A stretch of DNA of 64,000 nucleotides from the NCBI RefSeq assembly GCF_026210795.1, contig NC_089450.1, forward strand, positions 3,038,001 through 3,102,000. Reading direction: 5' to 3'. The notes beneath the pieces were generated by a model. That model was not told where the DNA came from and did no database searches. It was given only the letters and a program-made list of their open reading frames with translations. The stretch comes from Rhizophagus irregularis. Lineage: Eukaryota > Glomeromycota > Glomeromycetes > Glomerales > Glomeraceae. The position numbers and the translations under genes are program-made. Positions 55,626 through 64,000 of the stretch are shown piece after piece (position 1 is the stretch's first letter; each line of letters starts with the position of its first letter).

Positions 55626-58145
55626 AAAAAAATAAGAAAAAAGAGATTATCAGGTAATCATAAACTTTTTTACTTGTTTATTTTTGTCTAGCACGAAATT
55701 TCAATACACATTCTGTGCGGACCAATCAAAAATAACGCGTGCGGACAACCGGAAATCGCCACGTGACACTAATTGTCATCGACCTTCGTAAAATTATATA
55801 GTCCTTCGCTACGCTCCGGACAATTAGTAAGTTTAGAATATTTAGTCATAAGAACAAATTTTATTAATGATTCCGCCTGAAAATAATCGTAAATGAAAAG
55901 TGAAATCCCTTTTACATTATTTAGAATTTATAAATCTTTAACTTCTAGTCAATTGAATACTTTTCTAATGGATTGCTGAAGACACTTATCTCCTTTAACC
56001 GATTTTCGTATTAATGCGATTAGAAATTTTACTATAAGAAAAGGTACATTAAATATGTTAGTTGTTGATGAAATTATAGTGAGATATTAGAAAATTATAT
56101 TATTTTTGGAGATTTTTTTTTCAAAAAAAAAAAAATATTTTTACTCCGAAAAATAGAAATCAAATTATTTACTTATATTAAAAAAAAGAATTTTTTTTTT
56201 GTGGCTGAACTATTATTATTTGTTATACAAAAAGCACAACATTTTTTTTTTATGGAATATTCGATAGATATTTGTTTCATTCGTTCATTTATTTATTTTT
56301 GGTTATTTTGAGAAAAAAAAATTGATAATAGGTGAATATTTTATAATTGGTAAAGCAAAAAAAGCTGTAAATACGAAAAATGGCATCGACCTAATAGTTC
56401 TTATATATTCATTCTATTTCGTTTTTATTTAAATAGAATTTTCTTAAAAAAAAAACAAAAATTGGAGGATAAAAAAAATCGTATCATTATGTTTGTTTCT
56501 ATTTATTATGTACTAAGTTACCTTTTTCCTATAAGATTAATATATATATATTTACTTTAACCGTTCACACCTTAAAAAAAAAATAAGTAAATAAAAGTCA
56601 TAATTTCATATACGTTCAGGGTTTGTTTATATTATTTTGTCTTAGATAAAAATAATCTAGAAAGAACGGGGGAACAAATTCCTCTTTCATTAATATTCTT
56701 TTTAAATAAATAATTTAGAATCTGGTGATATCTTCCGATAAAATTTATAAGTTGCAGAAAATTGTAAATATGAAACGTATGGATTGTCATAATTAAAAGT
56801 AAATATCCGTGTTGCCACATAAATAATTAGTGATATTGGCCGAAGACCGATACCTCTAGCTATTCATCCCAATAACTATTTATTATAATATCCTTTTTAA
56901 TTTTATATTTTAACAGTGAGAAAATTTATTTGTTAAAGTATAAACAGTTATGTAAAGAAGCGCCAGAAAATTGGCATAATACCACTAGACTTGTTAGAAT
57001 CTTTATCTCAGCTTTTTTTAGCTTCCGTAAGTCCACACATTTCTTTTATATTCAATTTTTTTTTCAAAAGTTTCATTAAGACACGAATATCTCACCTTGA
57101 CAAAACGATACAAGAACAATTACCCAAATAAAAGTCGCTCCTTTATAACCATAATACTGAAAGTAGCATGTACAGTATATAATAGAATTTAGCTTAGCTC
57201 GTTACTTTCTGGTATTTCCGGCATTTTCCGCCGGAGACAAAATTTCGTCGAGAATTACATAAGTACCGTACCATAGTACTCGTAACAATTTAGAAGTTGA
57301 ATGTTTATTTGATTTACATATTTAGTAATGATCGGAGGGAAGACTACAATCATTGCTTTATATATCTTGCAAATTTACCGGTATATTATGTAATGGGTAG
57401 AGGGTAGAAATTTATATTTTACATTACATTTCCTAGTACTATACTCTGAGTATTTTACAAAATTTAAAATTTAAAATGGAAAATTTCCTCTATTTATAAT
57501 CCTAAACAAGCTATTTCGCTTTGTAAAACTTGGTGTAACTTGAGTTAACGAGAATTTTTTGATCCGAGTTGACTCGAGTGCACATGATGAGTAATGCTGG
57601 CCAGAACTATAGTAATGTCGAAAAATCTTGTGCGAAGTTGGCCAAAATTACAATTAATTTTGGCCTGCACTATGAAGTTGTTGCTCTTTGAGTCGAAAAT
57701 TTAACTCGTTTACACGAGTTCAAGCTCTATATTTGTAAATACCTTTATTATTAATATTATTACTATCTGTTATGATTTTTTTTATTCAAATAAAAATTGA
57801 ATAAAATTGTTTGGAATATATATAAATTGGTTACGTGACTGCAATACCCAACCCTACATAAAATATTTGAAATATCATGGTGCTTTGCAATTTTCATGTC
57901 GAAACTTATTGGAAGTACATATTACAAATCATAATAATATCCATAACTTTATCCACCTTACCCAAACCGAAGATATATTATAAATGGTATAGTAGATCAT
58001 CACTCATTTATCATTCGCGTATTGTCGGGGCTCTGTTTCGATAGTATTTTTTTTTACAACAAAATATCGTTAGATAGCTTAATATTACCATTTTTCGAAC
58101 ATTAAAGCGTAATATAGAATGACATAAACTTGAGTTTGAGTTCAT

Positions 58146-58176
<31 letters not shown>

Positions 58177-58336
58177 ATCTATAAATAACTTTATTTTCAA
58201 AAAAAAAATTGCGTTAAATGTAACTCATTTTACTATGAACTGGACAAATTTTTAGAACAACAAAATATTTTCATTTATATAAAAAAAGAAAAATGATAAC
58301 AATATGAAATACAAAATAAATAAAATGTAAAATAAT
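55626..58336. other. gene-poor region
   Basis: No supported gene in 2.7 kb. A G+C-rich patch at 55720-55815 ('gtgcggaccaatc', 'cgcacg'-like words, 'tccttcgctacgctccgga') may be the end of an unrecognised element; it includes one CACGTG. 57590-57670 has repeated 'tggcca' words shared with 29.6 kb. Confidence 0.35.
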
Positions 58337-59549
58337 CTAATAATTTAACAAGTGACAATCCGAAAAATCATCTTTAATTTCTTCGCTTTTTAATTCTTTT
58401 GTTATTTTAATTTCGTTTTCACTCTTTTCAAAATCAAAATTATTTTCGGAATCAATTTTATTAAGTTCCAAAACTACTTGATCAGCATCCGGTCTTTCGT
58501 CTGGTTCATGTCGCCAACATTCTATTTGAATAAATAAGTCAAAGATGGATTGTTAATCTTACTATAAAAATAATCGATATAACAATTTTATACTTACGTT
58601 GATAAAGTTTAATAAATTTAACATTCGTATTTGAAATAGATTCTTCTCTTGCGCCATTAAGGATGTCTAACGTAATGGAAGTATAATCTCTTTTTTCAAA
58701 ATTGAAAGGTGATGAACAACTTGTTAATTGCCAGAATATTACTCCCATACTATATATGTCAGATTTTTTCGATAAATTGTATGGAATTTTTGGATCAAGC
58801 ATTTTAGGATCCACGTAAGGTATTACACCAAACACTCCGGTATCAACATCCGATCCTTGGAGACATGAACGTCCGAAATCTGCTAATTTTATTGTAAGTT
58901 CATGTATTAAGATATTATTTGGATGCTAAATATAAAGAAATGTTTTAATAATTAATTAACATAAAAGTTAAATCGTTAAATATATAATTATTTAAACTTA
59001 CAATATCTCGGTGAATAATATCATTAGCATGTAAACATAAGATTGCACTTGCGATTTCTTTAGCAAATTTCAATTGAACTTCCGACTTAAGAGTTATAGT
59101 ATTTTCTAGATATTTTCCTAATGTTCCACCATCTGCATATTCAAGAACGAGGGAATAATTCATTTCACCTAAATAAAAAAAAGGTGTAAACACATCTCGA
59201 ATAAATTATTATTATCGATGTATATTTATTGCTTACTTTTTATAACTCCCCAAAATGTAATTATATTTGGATGAAATTCAACAATTTTCATTAGATTAAT
59301 CTAAAAAAGAATAAGAATTTTACTAAGATTTTATGATTTTCTGAACGATTAAAATTTATAAGGACAAACCTCATTAATAATGTCTTTTTCAGTAGAAATG
59401 TCAATAATTTTCTTAATTTTCTTAATTGCAAATTTTGTTGGAGTTTTTTTCCAATACGCAGCATATACCGCAGCAGATCCTCCATTTCCAATTTCAGAAA
59501 GAATCTCAAAATCTTGATGGCCATAATGACGATAATCTTTGAGTAGCAA
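58337..59549 (-). CDS. TKL-like protein kinase, 5' end not located
   Basis: Five exons on the minus strand: 59549-59370, 59300-59237, 59168-59002, 58925-58598 and 58521-58337, with GT..AG introns and matching phases; they encode about 307 residues ending at TAG. Domain order: 'FEILSEIGNGGSAAVYAA' (glycine loop), 'FAIKKI' (the ATP-anchoring lysine), 'EFHPNIITFWG', 'SLVLEYADGGTLGKYLE', catalytic loop 'HRDIHPNNIL' joined across an intron, 'LADFGRS' (metal-binding DFG), 'PYVDPKML', 'SDIYSMGVIFWQL' and 'CWRHEPDERP'. HRDIHPNN in place of HRDLKPxN is usual in the Rhizophagus kinase expansion. All key catalytic residues are present. The first exon here follows an AG acceptor, with an in-frame stop just upstream and no ATG, so at least one 5' exon is missing. 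It is either further upstream (59.6-60.3 kb) or lost. The E/K/D-rich C-terminal tail of about 45 residues is non-conserved. Confidence 0.8.
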
Positions 59550-60767
59550 CTGTTATAATGAGATCGAATGTCAAATCGAATTGCACAACAGATTATGACA
59601 GCATATTCCCAAATCGGCATAAATTCAAGTTAATCATACATCAATGTTTACCGCCCAAATATTCCTTTTTGGGAATATACTGTGCGAAAAAAAAAACCAT
59701 TGTGTTTCGAAAGTTCTTTCGAATTCTTCCTTTTTTTGGTTTATGTGGCTGAATTCGGCTTTTCCTCTTTTAGTGTAGCTGATTTTCCTTAAGAGGAGAA
59801 TTTTCGGAATCCAATTTACGTCTTCCGGATTCCGGATTTCTTTCACAGCTAACAGCTTGCTTTAAAGTTTTCGTCAACAGGCGGTCTTTAAGTTTCTCTT
59901 GTACTCTTTTAAAAGCTTTTAATACAATTTTTTTAAACTCTTATTTTATAAATGATACTTAAACGTTTTGTTGGCAGGTGGTATCTATAGAGTTTTTCTA
60001 TTTTTATTGGAGAAATGATGCATACTCATAATTATTTATTAACTTAGAACGAAAGTAGAAAGACTGAAATAAAAACCGGGGGGCATCCTTATATATAGCT
60101 GGAGTTTAAAAAATATGCAACATTACATTTGGTGTAGTACAGTTTAGTAACTTCGATTGTCAGTAGTACACAATAAATATATATAATTTTTTTTTTTGTA
60201 ATACATGTTCCTCAATTTGCGCTATTTTTAAATCGGGTTATCAAACGTTACACATAAAGTATTTTCGGATAATGTGTCAATATTTTACAACGTACTTAGC
60301 TATTTTAAAATAAAAGTATTCGAATTAAGATGTCAATTCTATACATTATCCATGGATTAAATTTTAGAAATATTAGCGGGCGTACGTGAAACAACAATAA
60401 AATTTTAGGATATATTGGTAATAATTTAGTATTAAATGTATATTCTCTTAAGGAGTGTACTATGAGAATATAATTAAATATTATCCACATTATTCTTTCA
60501 TGCATACTTCATAGTAATTATTCATAAATGTTATAATTTAATTTAATGATTCACCTTGTAATTTACTTATTAGATAGAAATAGTATAGTATGTATTATAT
60601 TTGAAAATCTTAAGTGGTTCCAAATTTTGATTCTATAAATGCGTCGACAAAAAGATTTTCGCTAACAATAAATTTAACTTTTTAAATTTTCGAATTTGAA
60701 AAAAATTAAAGAGATTACGATTAAAAATAAAAAATTAACTTTAAATAAAATTTATTATAATAAAGTT
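59550..60767. other. region upstream of the kinase
   Basis: Should hold the missing 5' exon of the kinase, but I could not identify it. Frames at 59634-59846 and 59291-59620 (minus) are not kinase-like. 'ttcctttttgggaata' and 'ggaattcttcc' words near 59670-59730 hint at small palindromes only. Confidence 0.3.
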
Positions 60768-61240
60768 CAGTGTTTGAAATTTTTTAAAACTCCCGCACAT
60801 GACCAAAATTTTTGTGTTACGCGCCCACAAAAATTTTGTATTCACCTTCGCACATTTCCGCACATTTCCACACTTCATTACTTATTTTGTGCACATCACA
60901 TTTGCGCATAGTGGCGCACATCATGCACATATCATTTATTTATATTACTTATATATAATATAAAAGAAAGTTTTTCCATTTTCGTAAAACTTAATAATAT
61001 TTGAAGAATAATGTATGTTTTATTAGTGATTATAATATAATAAAGGAATTTTTTATAATTTCAAGTATTTTTTTTTATGAAATTTTAAATTCCAAGTATC
61101 AACCACTGGAAGTATGAATTATATATGAAAAAACTCTTTCCGTACATCATTTAGAAATTTAGAAATTACGACACACATAAGAATTTTAAATAATGTACGC
61201 ATTCCGCACATGATTTAAAAATTTTGAATTTCAGACACTA
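60768..61240. mobile_element. short copy of the 22.3-kb repeat element
   Basis: Starts 'cagtgtttgaaat' and ends 'ttgaatttcagacacta' in inverted orientation. Subterminal 'gcacatttccgcacatttcc' and 'gcgcacatcatgcacat' arrays correspond to the 'gcacat' arrays of the 22298-23049 copy, and the interior blocks match in order. The shorter length comes from lacking about 280 bases of its relative's middle. Confidence 0.65.
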
Positions 61241-62318
61241 CCGTAAAGTCGTTAACTTCTAGTTCTCATTATTTAAATAAATTGTTTTTTTTTTAGTTTA
61301 TAATTTGAATTCTCTTATATTCTTCAATTTAATCGTCAATAACAAATATGATGAACAAATCCTAGATTTTTTACATGAAATAATTTTTTTTAAAGTTTAT
61401 AATAAGGGTTTTGTTTTTTATCGCACCCGCGAAATATCGCATCACCATATAAAAGTCGAAAACAATATTCTAAACCCTTTTAGATATACTAAATAAAATT
61501 GAAAAGCAGGCATACTATATGGTTTTTAAAAGTGTTACAATAGGTACATAAAGGTTTGCGCCAAAATCAAAAAAAAAAAATTGGGGAATTAGAAAATTCG
61601 GCAATATAAGGGGGATCGATATATCGCATAAGCGAAATCCTTATAATATTTATTATACGCCTATCACGTGACTTAAAAATTGTGTAAAAAAAATTATTAT
61701 TTTTTAATAAATAAATTTTAAAAGAAACATATTGTATGTGTATTTTTGTCTGTTCTGCAAGTTTACTTAAAGCGTCAAAGTTGTTTTGAATGTCAATTTT
61801 GATTTATTTAACAAGGTGTTCATTAATATACAGCGTTGGGTGTACGATATTAACGTGCGAACTAGCTGGAGTTAACGTTAACTCTATCACATGCAAGTGC
61901 ACCCCCACTGTACGTTAAAGACGCCCATTTAACAAATCTTTTTTTTTCCGTTTTTATATTTCGTTAAATTTAATAATTTAATAATTAAATGATCGGCATA
62001 GAAAATTTACTTTTTTGAAAACCTCGTCTATTACTATTACTAACATTTTTTCTTTAATAATATTAGTAAAAAAATTTAAAAATGTAAAATAATAAAAAAA
62101 AAAACGAGAACCCGTGTAACTAATTATTCTATTTCAACATAACAACATAACAATTTTGGTAAATAAGTATAAAATTTGAAACAAATTTACAGTACATTAA
62201 AACCGAACAAGGGATCTACGGCCGAGTTTTAATATTACCTGAAAATCTTTACTAAAAACGTAATTGTTAACAACAATGTGTAAGTAAAATTTTATTTTCC
62301 AGATTTGAGAATTTTTTG
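61241..62318. other. gene-free stretch
   Basis: No gene recognised. An imperfect palindrome 'ttaacgtgcgaactagctgg' to 'ttaacgttaact' occurs at 61850-61885. Confidence 0.3.
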
Positions 62319-62328
62319 TATATAAATA
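62319..62328 (+). promoter_or_regulatory. TATA box of the subtilase gene
   Basis: 'tatataaata' lies about 250 bases before the start codon, followed after about 30 bases by a pyrimidine-rich, then A-rich leader ('tcttcatccgaaaaaccaaa') typical of a fungal transcription start. The C/T-rich leader region 62340-62540 contains no upstream ATG in strong context that I noticed. Confidence 0.5.
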
Positions 62329-62571
62329 CAAACCAGTTTTGCTTTTCAATTTTCTTCATCCGAAAAACCAAAAATCAAATTAATAAAAAAAAAATCCTAA
62401 CCAGAGTCTAATCTCTACTTCCCTCTCATTTTAAATACAATATTTTTTTATCCACCGTGTGGATAAAATAATAAATCATTAAATCATCACCCTTCCTCTT
62501 TTATTATATTTATCTCCTTAATTTTATATTATTTTCACCTTAATAAACCACTAATTTCAAATAAAAAAAAA

Positions 62572-63852
62572 ATGGTTGCTCCACGCTTCGCTAAAATTTT
62601 CTCTATCGCTGTAATAGTTACTTTCTTGCTCTCCTCGGCTGAATCAGCAAAAAATGATACTGATTGCCCTAAAGCATTATCAATCAATGCCAAGTCTGAT
62701 GGTAAAGGGAAGAAAGTTATTGTTGTCTTTAAAGACAAGAAAGCTGCTGAAAGGCAACATGAGTTATTTAAAAATTGTCTTGATGCAGAAATTGATAGTT
62801 TCGAAAAAATTAAATCTCTTAGCAATAAAGGAAAACCCACTTTCGCTAGTTTCGGAATTGTTAATCTTTTTGGACTTACTGGAGAACTGACATCAGAATT
62901 TGCAAAGGAACTTGAAAAAATGGATGATGTTGATTATATTGAAGAAGATGGTGTAGTTAAGACTCAATATGTAGTACCATCTCAACTTACTAGACGTGCA
63001 GTAGACAATAAACCAACTTTCAATATTGATCGTATTGATCAAGCTAAACTACCTCTAGATGGAAAATATACTTTCCCCGATTCTGCTGGAGAAGGTGTAA
63101 ACGTTTTTATTGTCGATACTGGTATTCGAACTTCACATAAAGAATTCGGTGGTCGTGCCAAATTCGGAGGATCTTTCTGTGATGGATGCAACAATGAAGA
63201 TGAAAATGGTCATGGTACTCATGTTGCTAGCATTGCATGTGGAGCAACTTTGGGAGTAGCAAGAAAAGCCACACCAATTGCTGTTAGAGTTTTGGACGCT
63301 GATGGTTCTGGATCAAATAGTGGAGTTATCGCTGGATTGAACTTTGTAGGAGAAACACACAGTAAGAGTAATAATAAGAAATCAGTTGTCAACATGTCTC
63401 TTGGAGGTACTAAATCGAAAGCTGTAGACGATGCTGTCAAGCAACTTACCGATGCTGGTGTTCACGTAGCTGTTGCCGCAGGTAACGAAAGTCAGGATGC
63501 TTGTAATACATCACCTGCATCTGAACCTAGCGCTATCACGGTCGGTGCTACCGAAAAAAATAGTGACGCAATCACAGATTTCTCAAACTTTGGAAAATGT
63601 CTTGACATTTTCGCTCCAGGTCGGGACATTCAAGGTGCTAGTTTTAAAGACGATAATGGTAGTGTAGTATTTTCCGGCACCTCTCAAGCTACCCCACATG
63701 TTGCTGGTACCATAGCTCTTATAATTGCCAAGGATGGTAACAAATCACCAGCTGAAATGGCAACGGCACTTAAAACTTTATCAACAAAGGGAGTCGTTAA
63801 AGGTCTTAAGAGTGGTTCTCCAGACAGCTTTTTACGTGTTCCAAGCGCATAA
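62572..63852 (+). CDS. secreted subtilisin-like serine protease (S8, proteinase K type)
   Basis: Intronless, 426 residues, starting at the ATG at 62572 after 'aaaaaaaa'. Residues 1-25 form a signal peptide (basic start, hydrophobic 'FSIAVIVTFLL', cleavage near 'SAESA'). Residues about 47-135 are the I9 propeptide inhibitor ('KKVIVVFKD', 'DDVDYIEEDGVVK'). A dibasic 'LTRR' at 139-142 is the likely processing site, followed by the mature domain 'DNKPTFNIDRID'. Catalytic residues are visible: Asp182 in 'VFIVDTGI', His214 in 'NGHGTHVASIA', the oxyanion region 'AAGNES' and Ser371 in 'SGTSQATPHVAG'. Length and layout match fungal proteinase K-like enzymes, and the catalytic set is complete. The enzyme would be secreted and digest proteins outside the cell or in the vacuole or symbiotic interface. 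The gene is richer in G+C than its surroundings. The opposite-strand frame (62535-62840) is a shadow. Confidence 0.95.
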   Translation: MVAPRFAKIFSIAVIVTFLLSSAESAKNDTDCPKALSINAKSDGKGKKVIVVFKDKKAAERQHELFKNCLDAEIDSFEKIKSLSNKGKPTFASFGIVNLFGLTGELTSEFAKELEKMDDVDYIEEDGVVKTQYVVPSQLTRRAVDNKPTFNIDRIDQAKLPLDGKYTFPDSAGEGVNVFIVDTGIRTSHKEFGGRAKFGGSFCDGCNNEDENGHGTHVASIACGATLGVARKATPIAVRVLDADGSGSNSGVIAGLNFVGETHSKSNNKKSVVNMSLGGTKSKAVDDAVKQLTDAGVHVAVAAGNESQDACNTSPASEPSAITVGATEKNSDAITDFSNFGKCLDIFAPGRDIQGASFKDDNGSVVFSGTSQATPHVAGTIALIIAKDGNKSPAEMATALKTLSTKGVVKGLKSGSPDSFLRVPSA

Positions 63853-64000
63853 AATATATATAGAATACTTTAGATAGACATATAGTAAAATTGTATTTAA
63901 TTACTTTATTATTATTTTTTTTTTCTATTATTTAATTCTTGACTCTGGTTAGGTGTGTTTTAATTAGAAATTCTAAACACTTTCTTTAAAAATCCGCTTA
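63853..64000 (+). other. 3' flank of the subtilase gene
   Basis: A+T-rich sequence with no further gene before the window ends. A T-rich stretch at 63905-63925 and 'actctggttagg' follow; no classical AATAAA signal was found directly downstream of the stop. Confidence 0.4.

Noticed and set aside
62535-62840. Reading frame opposite the subtilase gene
   Set aside because: Antisense shadow of a gene with full catalytic motifs.
1-64000. CRISPR array, rRNA or tRNA genes
   Set aside because: No regular spacer arrays and no recognisable RNA gene signatures; the genome is eukaryotic.

Overview
The window is extremely A+T-rich (by eye roughly three quarters A+T or more), has GT..AG introns of about 50-100 bp, and is crowded with decayed repeats and a few intact genes. 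Several protein families (small TKL-like kinases, Q/N-rich proteins, an F-box-like/'HALFHAIRLG' family, DUF4419, Crypton-like DUF3504 recombinases, pogo-like transposases, LINE tails) match what I know of arbuscular mycorrhizal fungi, especially Rhizophagus irregularis (Glomeromycota). The organism call is inference from these families and the composition.

Layout. 0-15 kb: two copies (about 0.5-4.4 kb and 10.0-14.5 kb) of one segment carrying a multi-exon gene family, both broken; a Q/N-rich gene (5890-6474); a kinase 5' remnant (7.0-7.4 kb); a LINE 3' fragment (10.3-11.2 kb). 15-18.5 kb: a decayed pogo/Tigger-like transposase and an inverted second copy of the Q/N-rich gene with its promoter. 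19.4-21.7 kb: four abutting non-autonomous DNA transposons, two with clear 8-bp target duplications. 22-34 kb: repeats, local duplications, another MITE, and two more broken copies of the multi-exon family. 34.6-35.5 kb: an intact Q/N-rich hypothetical gene. 38.8-40.3 kb: LINE fragment, a frameshifted SF3-helicase-like fragment, short interspersed repeats. 40.8-44.9 kb: a perfect head-to-tail pair of about 2.05-kb units, each with an apparently intact five-exon tyrosine-recombinase (Crypton/DUF3504) gene and a terminal foldback. 46.2-50.6 kb: polypurine tract, tandem mini-exon array, inverted-repeat element, broken F-box-like gene, perfect hairpin, and a broken relative of the 34.6-kb gene. 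51.8-52.8 kb: DUF4419 gene. 55.2-55.6 kb: a second tandem mini-exon array. 58.3-59.5 kb: protein kinase gene. 62.6-63.9 kb: secreted subtilisin-like protease with TATA-box promoter.

The genes are eukaryotic and monocistronic; no operon or pathway links them. The most interesting items are the tandem recombinase elements with a shared ATTAT junction, the two arrays of tiny 36-nt exons separated by duplicated introns (an architecture that could make variable-length proteins by exon skipping), the MITE cluster, and a strong excess of the palindrome CACGTG. I saw no rRNA, tRNA, CRISPR or telomere sequence.
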